From the NCBI RefSeq assembly GCF_000173655.1, contig NZ_ABZU01000002.1, forward strand, positions 186,001 through 250,000: a stretch of DNA of 64,000 bases. The letters are read 5' to 3'. Under the pieces are notes generated by a model. That model ran no database searches. It was not told the DNA's origin and worked only from the letters and a program-made list of their open reading frames with translations. Both the position numbers and the translations under genes were made by a program. Below, piece by piece: positions 33,044-43,945 of this stretch. This DNA is from Corynebacterium amycolatum SK46 (GTDB lineage: Bacteria > Actinomycetota > Actinomycetes > Mycobacteriales > Mycobacteriaceae). Each line of letters starts with the position of its first letter. Within the stretch, counting starts at the first letter, position 1.

Positions 33044-33276
33044 GCTGCATCACCATCGGTTGGTGCAGCAGACAGGCCGAGCTCGCGCTCACGCATAACG
33101 GTGTAAATGCGAGCAATATCCTTGCGGACAGTGCGGAGACGGCGGTTGTTGGTCAGCTGACCGGTAGCGCTCTGGAAACGGAGGTTGAACAGCTCCTCCT
33201 TAGACTCCTTGAGCTTGGCAACCAGGTCATCGTTATCCAGCGAGCGAAGCTCGTGGGCGGGAATGCCGTTCGACAT
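33040..33276 (-). CDS. rpmC: 50S ribosomal protein L29
   Basis: A 78-residue L29 at the exit tunnel rim, near where trigger factor and SRP dock. The [21 protein letters not shown] segment is typical (L29 helices) and the C-terminal tail is a little extended. It overlaps the rplP stop by one base and rpsQ by four. Confidence 0.95.
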   Translation of the reverse strand: MSNGIPAHELRSLDNDDLVAKLKESKEELFNLRFQSATGQLTNNRRLRTVRKDIARIYTVMRERELGLSAAPTDGDAA

Positions 33277-33692
33277 CAGTACTGATCCTCCTTCCGAACG
33301 ATTCGGGTCTTAATCGGCAGCTTAGCGCCTGCGCGCTTCAGTGCCTCGATAGCAACTGCCTCGTCCGGGTAGGACATCTCGAACATGATGCGACCCGGCT
33401 TGACGTTTGCAACCCACTTTTCGACCGGGCCCTTACCGGAACCCATACGAACACCCAGTGGCTTCTGGGTCAGCGGGCGGTCCGGGAAAATCTGGATCCA
33501 GACCTTACCACCACGCTTGACGTGGCGGTTGATGGCAATACGCGCTGCCTCAATCTGACGGTTGGTGATGTAGGCCGGCTCGAGAGCCTGGAGACCGTAT
33601 TCACCGAAAGTCACCTTGTTGCCGCCCTTGGACATACCAGAACGGGTTGGGCGGTGCTGACGACGGAACTTAACGCGCTTCGGGATGAGCAT
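33276..33692 (-). CDS. rplP: 50S ribosomal protein L16
   Basis: A 138-residue L16 of normal length. It lies near the peptidyl-transferase and A-site tRNA. The family blocks [16 protein letters not shown] and the later [15 protein letters not shown] are present. Start ATG three bases after the rpsC stop. Confidence 0.97.
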   Translation of the reverse strand: MLIPKRVKFRRQHRPTRSGMSKGGNKVTFGEYGLQALEPAYITNRQIEAARIAINRHVKRGGKVWIQIFPDRPLTQKPLGVRMGSGKGPVEKWVANVKPGRIMFEMSYPDEAVAIEALKRAGAKLPIKTRIVRKEDQY

Positions 33693-33695
33693 GAA

Positions 33696-34436
33696 TTAGC
33701 CCTCCTTCTTCTCAGATGCACGCTGACGACGCTTGCCACCGCGACGCGGGCGGTCGTTGCCGCGACGCTGGCGGGCGTTGCCGGCGTTGATCTCGGACTC
33801 GCGACGGCCACCGATCACGTCACCCTTGTAGATCCACACCTTGACGCCAATGCGACCGAAGGTGGTGTGAGCTTCGTGGGTACCGTAGTCGATCTCCGCA
33901 CGCAGGGTGTGCAGCGGAACGCGACCCTCGTGGTAGCGCTCGGTGCGGCCCATCTCGGCACCGCCGAGACGACCGGAGCAGACAACCTTGATGCCCTTGA
34001 CGTGCGGCTGACGCATTGCAGACTGGATAGCCTTGCGCATTGCACGACGGAAAGCGACACGGTTGGCGAGCTGCTCAGCGATGGACTGAGCAACCAGCTT
34101 CGCATCCGCGTCAATGTTCTTGACCTCGAGGATGTTCAGCTGAACCTGCTTGCCGGTGAGCTTCTCAAGCTGGCCGCGGATGCGGTCAGCCTCGGAGCCA
34201 CGACGGCCGATAACGATGCCCGGGCGAGCGGTGTGGATGTCCACACGCACGCGGTCACGGGTGCGCTCGATAACGACATCGGAGATGCCGGCGCGCTCAA
34301 GACCGGTGGACAGCAGATCGCGGATCTTGATGTCCTCGGCCAGGTAGTCAGCGTACTGCTTGTCGGCGTACCAGCGGGACTTCCAGTCGCTGGAAATACC
34401 GAGGCGAAGACCGTGTGGATGGATCTTCTGTCCCAC
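33696..34436 (-). CDS. rpsC: 30S ribosomal protein S3
   Basis: 246 residues. N-terminal KH domain ([19 protein letters not shown]) and a C-terminal S3 domain, then a basic Arg/Lys/Gly-rich tail of about 30 residues. It is part of the mRNA entry site of the small subunit. GTG start, overlapping the rplV stop by one base (TAGTG). Confidence 0.97.
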   Translation of the reverse strand: MGQKIHPHGLRLGISSDWKSRWYADKQYADYLAEDIKIRDLLSTGLERAGISDVVIERTRDRVRVDIHTARPGIVIGRRGSEADRIRGQLEKLTGKQVQLNILEVKNIDADAKLVAQSIAEQLANRVAFRRAMRKAIQSAMRQPHVKGIKVVCSGRLGGAEMGRTERYHEGRVPLHTLRAEIDYGTHEAHTTFGRIGVKVWIYKGDVIGGRRESEINAGNARQRRGNDRPRRGGKRRQRASEKKEG

Positions 34437-34798
34437 TATCGGTCACCTTCCTTCTGGCTCTCGACGACCACGGTGATGTGGCTGGTGCGCTTGCGGACGT
34501 GGAAAGCACGGCCCTGCGCACGCGGGCGGAAGCGCTTCATGGTCGGTCCCTCGTTGGCGTAAGCCTCGGAGATGACCAGAGTACGACGGTCCAGGCCGAA
34601 GTTGTTCTCAGCGTTTGCAGCTGCAGACGCAACAACCTTGGCAACTGGATCAGCAGCACCCTGCGGAGCGTACTCCAGGATGTTCAGTGCCTCGTCGACG
34701 GACTTACCGCGAACGGTGTCCAGGACGCGACGTGCCTTCATCGGAGTAACGCGGACGAAGCGCGCAGTTGCGCGTGCAGAAGTAATGTCGTTGCTCAT
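34436..34798 (-). CDS. rplV: 50S ribosomal protein L22
   Basis: A 120-residue L22. The extended beta-hairpin ([20 protein letters not shown]) lines the exit tunnel, the site where changes can give macrolide resistance in other bacteria; no insertion or deletion is obvious here. Start ATG three bases after rpsS. Confidence 0.97.
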   Translation of the reverse strand: MSNDITSARATARFVRVTPMKARRVLDTVRGKSVDEALNILEYAPQGAADPVAKVVASAAANAENNFGLDRRTLVISEAYANEGPTMKRFRPRAQGRAFHVRKRTSHITVVVESQKEGDR

Positions 34799-34801
34799 GG
34801 C

Positions 34802-35080
34802 TTATCGACGTCCCTTCTTGTCATCCTTGACGTGACCCTTGAAGGTCTTGGTCGGGGCGAATTCGCCCAGCTTGTGGCCGACCATAGAGTCATCCACGAA
34901 CACCGGCACGTGCTTGCGACCGTCGTGAACGGCGAAGGTATGGCCGATGAAATCGGGGAGAATCGTGGAGCGGCGAGACCAGGTCTTGATGACCTGCTTG
35001 GTGCCCTTCTCGTTCTGTGCATCGACCTTCGCGAGGAGGTGCTCATCGACGAACGGGCCCTTCTTAAGGCTGCGTGGCAT
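34802..35080 (-). CDS. rpsS: 30S ribosomal protein S19
   Basis: A 92-residue S19 ([19 protein letters not shown]), in the small-subunit head with S13. Normal length and context between rplB and rplV. Confidence 0.97.
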   Translation of the reverse strand: MPRSLKKGPFVDEHLLAKVDAQNEKGTKQVIKTWSRRSTILPDFIGHTFAVHDGRKHVPVFVDDSMVGHKLGEFAPTKTFKGHVKDDKKGRR

Positions 35081-35094
35081 TCTCAGTTCCCTCC

Positions 35095-35937
35095 TTAGCG
35101 CTTCTTATTCTTGTTGGTACGACGGCGACGAACGATCAGCTGGTCGCTCGGGCGGTTCGGCTTACGGGTGCGGCCTTCCTTCTGGCCCCACGGGGAAACC
35201 GGGTGGCGACCACCGGAGGTCTTACCCTCACCACCACCGTGCGGGTGGTCGACCGGGTTCATGACAACACCGCGGACAGTCGGGCGCCAGCCCTTCCAGC
35301 GCATACGGCCGGCCTTGCCCCAACGAATGTTGATCTGATCCTGGTTTCCGACCTCACCGACGGTTGCACGGCAACGAGCGTCGACGCGACGGATCTCAGA
35401 GGACGGCATACGCAGAACTGCGTACTTGCCTTCCTTACCGAGAAGCTGAATAGAAGCACCAGCAGAACGTGCCAGCTGTGCACCGGCACCCGGCTTGAGC
35501 TCCACGCAGTGAATGGTGGAACCGGTCGGGATGTTACGCAGCGGCAGGTTGTTACCAACCTTGATGTCGGCATTAGCGCCGGACTCAACGATGGCACCCT
35601 GCTTCAGGTTCTTCGGAGCGATGATGTAGCGCTTCTCACCGTCTGCGTAGTGCAGCAGTGCGATGTTGGCGGTACGGTTCGGGTCGTACTCGATGTGAGC
35701 GACCTTTGCCGGAATGCCGTCCTTGTCATTACGACGGAAGTCGATGACACGGTACTGGCGCTTGTGTCCGCCACCCTTGTGGCGAGTGGTGATGTGACCG
35801 TGTACGTTACGGCCACCAGTCTTCGACAGCGGGCGCAGCAGAGACTTCTCAGGAGTCGAGCGAGTAACCTCGCTGAACTCGGAGACGGAGCTCTGGCGGC
35901 GACCCGGCGTAGTCGGCTTGTACTTACGAATAGCCAT
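35095..35937 (-). CDS. rplB: 50S ribosomal protein L2
   Basis: A 280-residue L2, required for subunit joining and peptidyl-transferase assembly. The conserved C-terminal [14 protein letters not shown] with the functionally important histidine is intact. ATG start. Confidence 0.98.
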   Translation of the reverse strand: MAIRKYKPTTPGRRQSSVSEFSEVTRSTPEKSLLRPLSKTGGRNVHGHITTRHKGGGHKRQYRVIDFRRNDKDGIPAKVAHIEYDPNRTANIALLHYADGEKRYIIAPKNLKQGAIVESGANADIKVGNNLPLRNIPTGSTIHCVELKPGAGAQLARSAGASIQLLGKEGKYAVLRMPSSEIRRVDARCRATVGEVGNQDQINIRWGKAGRMRWKGWRPTVRGVVMNPVDHPHGGGEGKTSGGRHPVSPWGQKEGRTRKPNRPSDQLIVRRRRTNKNKKR

Positions 35938-35974
35938 ACTTTTGCTCTTCCTTAACTTCCTCGTCGGCTAGCGG

Positions 35975-36280
35975 CTAGGCTGCCGAACCGCCGAAGATGT
36001 CGATGGGATCGCTGCCGGCCGCGAGAGTCACGTAGGCGCGCTTGGTGTTCTTGCGCTTGCCGTAGCCGGTGCGGGAACGCTTGCGCTTGCCCTCACGGTT
36101 GAGGGTGTTGACGGAAGCGACCTTGGCACCGAAAATCTCCTGGACCGCGATCTTGATCTGGGTCTTGTTAGCGTCGGTGTGAACCAGGAACGTGTAAACG
36201 CCCTGCTCCATGAGTCCGTAGGACTTCTCAGACACTACCGGTGCAACAATGATGTCGCGGGGATCTGCGATGGTAGCCAT
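35975..36280 (-). CDS. rplW: 50S ribosomal protein L23
   Basis: A 101-residue L23 at the tunnel exit, a docking point for trigger factor and SRP. Family features are [20 protein letters not shown] and the Lys/Arg-rich loop. It overlaps the rplD stop by one base (TAATG). Confidence 0.97.
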   Translation of the reverse strand: MATIADPRDIIVAPVVSEKSYGLMEQGVYTFLVHTDANKTQIKIAVQEIFGAKVASVNTLNREGKRKRSRTGYGKRKNTKRAYVTLAAGSDPIDIFGGSAA

Positions 36281-36927
36281 TACTTCTCCTCCTTACCGGC
36301 GGTGCGAGTGATGAAGTCATTAAGTGCCTGAACGGCGAAGATGACGTCATCGGCCTTCAGAACGTCGTAGGTGTTCAGCTGATCCTCAGACAGGATGTGG
36401 ACACCTGGCAGGTTACGAACCGACTTCCACGAGTTGACGTCCTCGCGTGGCAGAACGACGAGCACGTTGTGGCGCTCAGTCAGACGCTCGACGAAAGTAC
36501 GAGCTGCCTTCGTGGACGGGGTCTGGCCTGGGACCAGTTCCTCGACAACGTGGATGCGGTCGTGGCGAGCACGGTCAGAGAGTGCGCCGCGCAGAGCAGC
36601 TGCAATCATCTTCTTCGGGGTGCGCTGGCTGTAGTCGCGTGGCACCGGGCCGTGAACAATGCCACCGCCGGTCCAGTGCGGAGCACGGATCGAACCCTGA
36701 CGAGCGCGACCGGTACCCTTCTGGCGCCACGGCTTGCGGCCACCGCCGCGAACCTCGCCGCGGGTCTTGACCTTGTGGGTGCCCTGGCGAGCTGCTGCAC
36801 GCTGTGCGACAACAACCTGGTGCATCAGGGCGATGGACACCTCCGCGTCAAACACGGAAGCAGGAAGCTCAACCGAACCGTTCACGCCGCCTTCAGCGGT
36901 GTGTACGTCTAGCTTGAGGTTGGTCAT
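36280..36927 (-). CDS. rplD: 50S ribosomal protein L4
   Basis: A 215-residue L4. The tunnel loop ([18 protein letters not shown]) is intact. In E. coli L4 also represses the S10 operon, but the short leader here gives no sign of such a target. ATGA overlap with rplC. Confidence 0.97.
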   Translation of the reverse strand: MTNLKLDVHTAEGGVNGSVELPASVFDAEVSIALMHQVVVAQRAAARQGTHKVKTRGEVRGGGRKPWRQKGTGRARQGSIRAPHWTGGGIVHGPVPRDYSQRTPKKMIAAALRGALSDRARHDRIHVVEELVPGQTPSTKAARTFVERLTERHNVLVVLPREDVNSWKSVRNLPGVHILSEDQLNTYDVLKADDVIFAVQALNDFITRTAGKEEK

Positions 36928-37580
36928 GCGTGAGCACCACCCTTCGTGGCAGTCTTAACAACCAGCAGGCCGCCGCGTGCACCCGGAACTGCGCCCTTGA
37001 TGAGCAGCAGGTTCGCGTCAGCGTCAACCTTCTGGATCTTCAGGTTCTGGGTTGTGACCCGGTCGTTACCCATGCGGCCTGCCATGCGCTTGCCCTTGAA
37101 GACGCGTCCTGGCGTGGCGCAGGCGCCAATGCCACCAACACGACGGTGAGCAGCCTGGTTACCGTGAGCAGCACCCTGGCCGGCAAAGCCGTGGCGCTTC
37201 ATACCACCGGCGAAGCCATGGCCCTTGGACGTACCAGTGACGTCGACGTACTCAATTTCGCCAAAGATGTCGACACCAACGGACTGGCCGACCTCGTAAG
37301 AGGAAGCGTCCGGGGTGCGAATCTCGACGCTGTGGCGACGCGGGGTCACACCGGCCTTCTTGAAGTGGCCGGCCTCCGGCTTGTTGACCTTACGCGGGTC
37401 AATTTCGCCGTATGCAATCTGGACGGCGTCGTAGCCGTCGGTTTCCTTAGTGCGCACCTGAGTCACTACGCACGGCCCAGCCTCAACGACGGTAACCGGA
37501 ACAACGCGGTTTTCCTCGTCGAAGATCTGAGTCATACCGAGCTTCGTGCCCAGGATGCCCTTGATCTCGTTTTCACTCAT
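36924..37580 (-). CDS. rplC: 50S ribosomal protein L3
   Basis: A 218-residue L3, an early assembly protein near the peptidyl-transferase centre. The central loop ([19 protein letters not shown]) is conserved, including the glutamine that is methylated in E. coli. ATG start 31 bases after rpsJ. Confidence 0.97.
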   Translation of the reverse strand: MSENEIKGILGTKLGMTQIFDEENRVVPVTVVEAGPCVVTQVRTKETDGYDAVQIAYGEIDPRKVNKPEAGHFKKAGVTPRRHSVEIRTPDASSYEVGQSVGVDIFGEIEYVDVTGTSKGHGFAGGMKRHGFAGQGAAHGNQAAHRRVGGIGACATPGRVFKGKRMAGRMGNDRVTTQNLKIQKVDADANLLLIKGAVPGARGGLLVVKTATKGGAHA

Positions 37581-37611
37581 TTATCTTGTCTCCGCTACCA
37601 AAAGTCCAGGA

Positions 37612-37917
37612 TCACTGAATGTTCACATCGACACTTGCCGGAAGGTCAATGCGCATAAGTGCATCGACGGTCTTCGGCGTTGGATCGAGAATGTCGATCA
37701 GACGCTTGTGAGTGCGCATCTCGAAGTGCTCGCGCGAGTCCTTGTACTTGTGCGGCGAACGGATAACGCAGTAAACGTTCTTTTCGGTTGGCAACGGCAC
37801 CGGGCCAACGACGCGTGCACCCGTACGGGTAACGGTCTCCACGATCTTTCGCGCAGAAGCGTCGATAGCCTCGTGGTCGTAGGCCTTGAGCCTGATGCGG
37901 ATCTTCTGTCCGGCCAC
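37612..37917 (-). CDS. rpsJ: 30S ribosomal protein S10
   Basis: A 101-residue S10 (NusE), in the small-subunit head and in antitermination and NusG contacts. GTG start with GAGGAGAGGA upstream. It leads the 11-gene operon rpsJ-rplC-rplD-rplW-rplB-rpsS-rplV-rpsC-rplP-rpmC-rpsQ. The conserved loop [20 protein letters not shown] is present. Confidence 0.97.
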   Translation of the reverse strand: MAGQKIRIRLKAYDHEAIDASARKIVETVTRTGARVVGPVPLPTEKNVYCVIRSPHKYKDSREHFEMRTHKRLIDILDPTPKTVDALMRIDLPASVDVNIQ

Positions 37918-37944
37918 GCTTGTCCTCTCCTCGGTCGGCGCGCC

Positions 37945-37972
37945 CCAATAAAAGGGGCGTCGACCCTGTCAA
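37945..37972 (-). promoter_or_regulatory. Promoter of the S10 operon
   Basis: Minus strand: consensus TTGACA (37972-37967), 16 bases, TATTGG (37950-37945). The start codon is only about 20 bases past the expected transcript start, so there is no long S10-type leader. A CGCCCC/GGGGCG inverted repeat spans the -10. Confidence 0.68.
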
Positions 37973-38511
37973 TGTTTCTCGACGCCGTCAGCAACTATGG
38001 CCAGCGCCAGAAATTAAAACTGGGTTGTGCATTACTTCAAAGCGATTTCGTCTTCGATCGTCATGGCAAATTAACTTTTGGCCATGACCCGAGCGGACGA
38101 ATAACGCCTTGCACTCAAATCCCAGTGGAAAACAAGTCCCCCTCGTGGGGCTCTTCATTTTGCCTACTGCCGCTGTTAATTTGCCATGCCACCTCCGACC
38201 CCCGCGGTCGGGCGTGTCGCCCGTTTTCTCCGTGAGGCACGATTGGGAAGAAGCTTCCCTACGTGGTCATGCTCGCCTTACCATAGGCGCTAAGTCCAAT
38301 TTCGTACTGGTTCCCAGCTGGGCCTGATACGACAATTGGCGCGAACGCCTTTGTTAAAGCAACCCCCGTATTAAAGCACGTCCGCACTGCGAATGTAAAA
38401 TCACGATTCCAAAGTGCAACGTACATCACACCCATTACGGCACAGTCTGCTTAACGACGGCTATAGCGCCGCCCCCATCCCGTCTAGTGTCGGCTATGTA
38501 CAGATACAAAA
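37973..38511. other. Gap between rpsJ and the tuf terminator
   Basis: About 540 bases with no gene supported by codon use or a ribosome-binding site. Nothing regulatory is recognised apart from the rpsJ promoter at its edge. Confidence 0.5.
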
Positions 38512-38544
38512 AATCCCGACTTCCGCTTACGCGGAGTCGGGATT
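38512..38544 (-). terminator. Terminator of tuf
   Basis: Near-perfect stem AATCCCGACT..CCGC / GCGG..GTCGGGATT with one bulge, followed on the minus strand by TTTTTTG. It lies 44 bases after the stop codon. Confidence 0.92.
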
Positions 38545-38587
38545 CTTCTAAGACCTAGTTAAAGCATTTCCCCTTTGGGGAGAAGAC

Positions 38588-39778
38588 TTACTTAATGATC
38601 TTGGTAACGCGGCCAGCGCCGACGGTGCGACCACCCTCGCGGATAGCGAAGCGCAGGCCCTCGTCCATTGCGACCGGCTGGATCAGCTTGACAGACATGT
38701 CAACGTTGTCGCCCGGCATGACCATCTCGACACCTTCCGGCAGGGAAACGACGCCGGTGACGTCGGTGGTGCGGAAGTAGAACTGCGGACGGTAGTTGTT
38801 GAAGAACGGGGTGTGACGGCCACCCTCATCCTTGGACAGGATGTAGACGGAACCCTCGAACTCGGTGTGCGGGGTGTAAGCGCCCGGCTTAGCAACGATC
38901 TGACCGCGCTCGATGTCCTCACGCTTGGTACCGCGGAGCAGCAGACCACAGTTGTCGCCAGCCTCAGCGGAATCCAGCAGCTTGCGGAACATCTCGATAC
39001 CGGTAACGGTGGTCTTCTGGGACTTCTCCTTGATGCCCAGAATCTCGACCTCGTCGTTGACGTTCAGAACGCCGCGCTCAACACGACCGGTAGCAACGGT
39101 GCCGCGACCGGTAATGGTGAAGATGTCCTCAATCGGCATCAGGAACGGCTTGTCGGTCTCGCGGACCGGATCCGGGATGTTCTCGTCGCAGGCTTCCATC
39201 AGCTCGAGGATGGAGTTGACCCACTTCTCTTCGCCCTCAAGAGCCTTCAGAGCGGAGATGTGAACGATCGGAGCTTCCTCGTCGTAGTCCTGCTCAGCCA
39301 GCAGCTCGCGGACCTCCATCTCGACGAGCTCGATAATCTCTTCGTCGTCGACCATGTCGCACTTGTTCAGTGCAACGAGGATGTACGGAACGCCAACCTG
39401 GCGAGCCAGCAGAACGTGCTCGCGGGTCTGCGGCATCGGGCCGTCAGTAGCGGCGACAACCAGGATTGCGCCGTCCATCTGAGCAGCACCGGTAATCATG
39501 TTCTTGATGTAGTCAGCGTGGCCCGGGGCATCGACGTGAGCGTAGTGGCGCTTCTCCGTCTGGTACTCAACGTGGGAAACGTTGATGGTAATGCCACGTT
39601 CCTTCTCTTCCGGTGCCTTATCGATGGCATCGTAAGCGAACGACTCGTTCAGGTCCGGGAACTTGTCAGCCAGAACCTTGGTGATAGCGGCGGTAGTGGT
39701 GGTCTTACCGTGGTCAACGTGACCAATGGTACCGATGTTGACGTGCGGCTTCGTACGCTCGAACTTCGCCTTTGCCAC
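38588..39778 (-). CDS. tuf: Elongation factor Tu
   Basis: 396 residues from the GTG at 39778, preceded by GGAGGACTAAAA; this gives the family's normal length. GTPase motifs are [17 protein letters not shown] and NKCDMVD; domains II and III follow. It delivers aminoacyl-tRNA to the ribosome. It is in its own transcription unit between rpsJ and fusA, with its own promoter and terminator. Confidence 0.98.
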   Translation of the reverse strand: MAKAKFERTKPHVNIGTIGHVDHGKTTTTAAITKVLADKFPDLNESFAYDAIDKAPEEKERGITINVSHVEYQTEKRHYAHVDAPGHADYIKNMITGAAQMDGAILVVAATDGPMPQTREHVLLARQVGVPYILVALNKCDMVDDEEIIELVEMEVRELLAEQDYDEEAPIVHISALKALEGEEKWVNSILELMEACDENIPDPVRETDKPFLMPIEDIFTITGRGTVATGRVERGVLNVNDEVEILGIKEKSQKTTVTGIEMFRKLLDSAEAGDNCGLLLRGTKREDIERGQIVAKPGAYTPHTEFEGSVYILSKDEGGRHTPFFNNYRPQFYFRTTDVTGVVSLPEGVEMVMPGDNVDMSVKLIQPVAMDEGLRFAIREGGRTVGAGRVTKIIK

Positions 39779-40280
39779 TTTTAGTCCTCCTGGAGGTCTA
39801 GGTGGCCACGACTCTCGCAGCCACAATTTTGTGGTCACTCTATCCGCCTTCACAACATCAGAAGCCTTCAAGCTGTTCGCTTACGACTTCGGAACGTGCG
39901 CGCGCAAAAGAGCACTATTCTTTCACTGTGCCAGTTACTCGATACTAGGGCAGGATACTGGAGTTTTCCAAACCAGACCAACCCCCTAGTTAAGGGTGGG
40001 TAACGGCCAGCAACTCACATCGTCATTTACCAGCATAAATGCTAGATATTTGAACAGCGATTTAAAATCGACCAACGATATGAATTGCGAGCAGCTACCC
40101 CCTAGAGCTTGTCTGTGCTAACACACGCCAACAGTTTGACGGTGTCTCAGCAGAGTCAAAGCTAAAGGGAATCTATCAAAGCTGCAGACCCTCGCACTGC
40201 GTCAACTAAAACGAGTGACAGTGCAGTACGTGCAGGGATGGGGTCAGCTCTGATTGAGCACCCCACCCTACCGACACGAT
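39779..40280. other. Gap between tuf and fusA
   Basis: About 500 bases holding the tuf promoter (39942-39971) and a leader of about 160 bases. Around 40225-40265 a G-rich and C-rich pair (GGGGT/ACCCC) could form a hairpin after fusA, but no T-run follows. Confidence 0.5.
39942..39971 (-). promoter_or_regulatory. Probable tuf promoter
   Basis: Minus strand: TTGGAA (39971-39966), 18 bases, TAGTAT (39947-39942). About 160 bases upstream of the tuf start. Confidence 0.6.
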
Positions 40281-42413
40281 TTAAGCGCCGGTACGAGCTG
40301 CAATGATCTCCTCGGCCACGGAGGACGGAACCTCAGCGTAGGAGTCGAAGATCATGGTGTAGTTTGCGCGACCCTGGGTCTTGGAACGCAGGTCACCAAC
40401 GTAGCCGAACATCTCGGACAGCGGAACCAGAGCCTTGACAGCCTTGACGCCGGTGCGGTCCTCCATGGAGTTGACCTGGCCACGACGGGAGTTGATGTCA
40501 CCGATGACCTCGCCCATGTACTCTTCTGGAGTAATAACCTCAACGGCCATCATCGGCTCGAGCAGGACCGGCTTAGCCTTCTGAACAGCTTCCTTCAGAG
40601 CCTGCTGACCAGCGATCTTGAAGGCCATTTCAGAGGAGTCAACCTCGTGGTAAGCACCGTCGAGCAGGGTTGCCTGGATGTTCACCAGCGGGTAGCCGGC
40701 GAGGGTACCATACTGCATTGCGTCCTGAATACCAGCGTCGACAGACGGGATGTATTCCTTCGGAACACGACCACCGGTGACTTCGTTGACGAACTTGTAA
40801 GCGGTGGACTCGTCCTCTTCAACCTCGTCAGCAGACGGAGCGTACGGCTCCAGAGCAATGATGACGCGAGCGAACTGACCCGAACCACCGGTCTGCTTCT
40901 TGTGGGTGTACTCGAACTTCTCGACAGGCTTACGGATGGTCTCGCGGTAAGCAACCTGCGGGTTACCGATGTTTGCTTCGACCTTGAACTCGCGCTTCAT
41001 GCGGTCAACCAGGACGTCGAGGTGGAGCTCGCCCATACCGCCGATAACGGTCTGGCCGGTCTCCTCGTCCAACTTGACGGTGAAGGTCGGGTCCTCTTCA
41101 GCCAGACGCTGAATAGCAGTACTCAGCTTCTCCTGATCAGCCTTGGACTTCGGCTCAATAGCAACGGAGATAACCGGATCCGGGAAGGACATGGACTCCA
41201 GAACGATTGGAGCATCCTGTGCACACAGGGTGTCACCGGTGGTGGTGTCCTTCAGACCGATGAAGGCGTAGATGTTACCTGCCACTGCCTCGTCAACAGG
41301 GTTCTCCTTGTTGGCGTGCATCTGGAACAGCTTACCGACGCGCTCCTTCTTGTCCTTGGTGGAGTTCAAGACCTGCTGGCCCGGCTCCACGCGACCGGAG
41401 TAAACGCGGACGAAGGTCAGCTTGCCGAAGAACGGGTGAGCAGCAATCTTGAATGCGAGAGCGGAGAACGGCTCATCCTTAGACGGCTTACGGACCATAT
41501 CGACGTCCTCGTCGCCCATCTGGTGGCCGTGAACCTCACCGATGTCCAGCGGATTCGGCAGGAAGTCAATGACGGCGTCGAGCAGCGGCTCAACACCCTT
41601 GTTCTTGTACGCGGTACCACAGTAGACCGGGTAGATCTCAGAGTTCAGAACCAACTTGCGGATGGCGCCCTTGATCTCGTCCATGGTCAGCTCTTCGCCA
41701 CCGAAGTACTTCTCCATGAGCTCCTCGTCGGACTCAGCGACGGTCTCAATGAGCTTCTCACGGTACTCGTTAGCCTTGTCGACCATGTCAGCCGGAATCT
41801 CCTCGACCTGCGCAGGAGTACCGATCTCGACCTTGCCCGGCCACATGAGAGCCTTCATCTCCAGCAGGTCAACAACACCGTCGAAGTCATCCTCAGCGCC
41901 AATCGGCAGCTGCATAACCAACGGCTTTGCACCCAGGCGGTCAACGATGGTGCCAACGGTGTAGTAGAAGTCAGCGCCCAGCTTGTCCATCTTGTTGACG
42001 AAGCAAATACGCGGGACATCGTACTTCTGAGCCTGACGCCAAACCTGCTCAGACTGCGGCTCGACACCTTCCTTACCGTCGAAGACTGCGACGGCACCGT
42101 CGAGCACACGCAGGGAACGCTCAACCTCAACGGTGAAGTCGACGTGGCCCGGGGTATCGATGATGTTGATCTGGTTGTCGTTCCAGAAACAGGTCACAGC
42201 AGCGGAGGTAATGGTAATACCGCGCTCCTTCTCCTGCTCCATCCAGTCGGTGGTGGACGCACCATCGTGAGTCTCACCGACCTTGCGGTTAATACCCGTG
42301 TAGTACAGGATGCGCTCGGTCGTAGTCGTCTTACCAGCATCGATGTGCGCCATGATGCCGATGTTGCGGACCTTGTGGAGGTCCTTCTTAACGGGAAGTG
42401 CACCTTCAGCCAC
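40281..42413 (-). CDS. fusA: Elongation factor G
   Basis: 710 residues from the GTG at 42413, preceded by GGGGAA; an in-frame ATG at 42482 would add 23 unusual residues. GTPase motifs are [21 protein letters not shown] and NKMDKLG, and domains II-V follow. It drives translocation. The gene is 300 bases downstream of rpsG, as in the str operon rpsL-rpsG-fusA-tuf. Confidence 0.98.
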   Translation of the reverse strand: MAEGALPVKKDLHKVRNIGIMAHIDAGKTTTTERILYYTGINRKVGETHDGASTTDWMEQEKERGITITSAAVTCFWNDNQINIIDTPGHVDFTVEVERSLRVLDGAVAVFDGKEGVEPQSEQVWRQAQKYDVPRICFVNKMDKLGADFYYTVGTIVDRLGAKPLVMQLPIGAEDDFDGVVDLLEMKALMWPGKVEIGTPAQVEEIPADMVDKANEYREKLIETVAESDEELMEKYFGGEELTMDEIKGAIRKLVLNSEIYPVYCGTAYKNKGVEPLLDAVIDFLPNPLDIGEVHGHQMGDEDVDMVRKPSKDEPFSALAFKIAAHPFFGKLTFVRVYSGRVEPGQQVLNSTKDKKERVGKLFQMHANKENPVDEAVAGNIYAFIGLKDTTTGDTLCAQDAPIVLESMSFPDPVISVAIEPKSKADQEKLSTAIQRLAEEDPTFTVKLDEETGQTVIGGMGELHLDVLVDRMKREFKVEANIGNPQVAYRETIRKPVEKFEYTHKKQTGGSGQFARVIIALEPYAPSADEVEEDESTAYKFVNEVTGGRVPKEYIPSVDAGIQDAMQYGTLAGYPLVNIQATLLDGAYHEVDSSEMAFKIAGQQALKEAVQKAKPVLLEPMMAVEVITPEEYMGEVIGDINSRRGQVNSMEDRTGVKAVKALVPLSEMFGYVGDLRSKTQGRANYTMIFDSYAEVPSSVAEEIIAARTGA

Positions 42414-42711
42414 TTGATTCCCCACTCGTTTCAAATCGGTTTGGCGGTGAGGCTCAATTACGGGATTGCAATCGGCCGTCAAATCCGCCGTCGGTCGGGT
42501 TTGCTTTATCTATAATGCCACCGTCTTGGCGCGAAGTCGCGCCGTGACGTACACCTATTGCGTAAATTCTACGCAAGACATCGGGTGTAAGCGCCGGGCT
42601 GGCCCCTATTGAGTGACCTTAAAGATCTGTGGACCGCGACCGACGCGCGCCGTTGACATACCGGCAGCTGCTTTACGACGGTGACCATTCGCGGCCTCCG
42701 TCGATAAGCGA

Positions 42712-43182
42712 TTACCAGCGGTAGTGAGCGAATGCGCGGTTTGCCTCCGCCATCTTGTGAGTGTCCTCACGACGCTTGACGGATGCACCCAGGCCGTTGG
42801 ATGCATCGAGGATCTCGTTAGCGAGACGCTCGGTCATGGTGTTCTCACGGCGCTGGCGGGAGAACATCAGCAGCCAGCGCAGTGCCAGCGTGGTGCCACG
42901 GCCCGGACGAACCTCGACCGGAACCTGGTAGGTGGCGCCACCAACACGGCGGGAACGAACCTCAAGAGCCGGCTTGACGTTCTCGATTGCGCGCTTCAGA
43001 GTCAGCACCGGGTCAGTACCGGTCTTCTCTTCGCACAGCTCAAGTGCACCGTAGACGATGCGCTCTGCGGTCGACTTCTTACCGTCGAGCAGAACCTTGT
43101 TGACCAGCTGCGACACCAGAGGGGAGCCGTAGACCGGGTCGTTGACGACAGGACGCTTCTGTACTGGGCCCTTACGTGGCAT
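42712..43182 (-). CDS. rpsG: 30S ribosomal protein S7
   Basis: A 156-residue S7, the main assembly protein of the small-subunit head. The start ([19 protein letters not shown]) and the [14 protein letters not shown] loop are typical. It begins three bases after rpsL and is probably co-transcribed with it. Confidence 0.97.
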   Translation of the reverse strand: MPRKGPVQKRPVVNDPVYGSPLVSQLVNKVLLDGKKSTAERIVYGALELCEEKTGTDPVLTLKRAIENVKPALEVRSRRVGGATYQVPVEVRPGRGTTLALRWLLMFSRQRRENTMTERLANEILDASNGLGASVKRREDTHKMAEANRAFAHYRW

Positions 43183-43185
43183 GGC

Positions 43186-43557
43186 TTACTTCTCCTTCTT
43201 TGCGCCGTAGCGGGAACGAGCCTGCTTGCGGTCCTTGACACCCTGGGTGTCCAGGGAACCGCGGACGATCTTGTAGCGGACACCCGGGAGGTCCTTAACA
43301 CGACCACCGCGAACGAGCACCATGGAGTGCTCCTGCAGGTTGTGGCCCTCACCCGGAATGTAAGCCGAAACCTCGATACCGGAGGTCAGGCGAACACGAG
43401 CGACCTTACGAAGAGCCGAGTTCGGCTTCTTCGGGGTGGTGGTGTAAACACGGGTGCAAACGCCGCGGCGCTGAGGGGAACCCTTCAGAGCTGCGGTTGC
43501 AACCTTAGCCTTCTTGTCATGGCGGCCCTTGCGGACCAGCTGCTGAATAGTGGGCAT
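43186..43557 (-). CDS. rpsL: 30S ribosomal protein S12
   Basis: A 123-residue S12 from the ATG at 43557, with AGAAAGAGG upstream. The decoding-centre segments [13 protein letters not shown] and [13 protein letters not shown] are intact, so the lysines whose change gives streptomycin resistance are wild type. Confidence 0.98.
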   Translation of the reverse strand: MPTIQQLVRKGRHDKKAKVATAALKGSPQRRGVCTRVYTTTPKKPNSALRKVARVRLTSGIEVSAYIPGEGHNLQEHSMVLVRGGRVKDLPGVRYKIVRGSLDTQGVKDRKQARSRYGAKKEK

Positions 43558-43945
43558 GAAGCCTCTTTCTGTTTTCAATCCTCGCTGGACATTCTCACGC
43601 CCGATGCCAACCGCAGCGGAGTAACCACCTTCCGTGTGAATGCATCACAAGAAAAGTTATTACTCATCCAGTGGTGAGCCCATCGGTTGAACGCAAGAAA
43701 TGGAGGGATTTTGAACGTGCGAAACCCAGTCAGCCGCTCTCGCTGGCCTACTGGGTAATGTCTCAAGTTCCCAATTCTTTTCTGGGATCGTTGTATAACA
43801 GTACGCGAGCTGCGAGTTTAGTCCAAACACCCTGGTAACAGCGTAAAAATTTCAGCCACTTTGAGTGCAACTCCGGTTTGCGACCAAATTTTCGTCGTAA
43901 GGCGCGGCGCGCCTCACCCCACAACCTCTTGCGCCACTGGAGTCT
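43558..43945. other. rpsL leader and gap to the methyltransferase
   Basis: It contains an extended -10 at 43792-43800 and so an rpsL leader of about 230 bases. Within the leader CCCAGT/ACTGGG arms (43727-43757) with an inner CAGC/GCTG could fold. The rest holds no gene. Confidence 0.5.
43792..43800 (-). promoter_or_regulatory. Extended -10 element upstream of rpsL
   Basis: Minus strand TGT followed by TATACA (43797-43792). No good -35 at the right spacing, in keeping with an extended -10 promoter. Confidence 0.5.

Noticed and set aside
40225..40265. G/C-rich hairpin after fusA as a terminator
   Set aside because: No T-run follows on the minus strand and the stem has mismatches.
40254..42515. 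Long open frame of 753 codons opposite fusA
   Set aside because: It mirrors fusA on the other strand; strongly biased codon use leaves few stops. Its protein has no family features and no ribosome-binding site.
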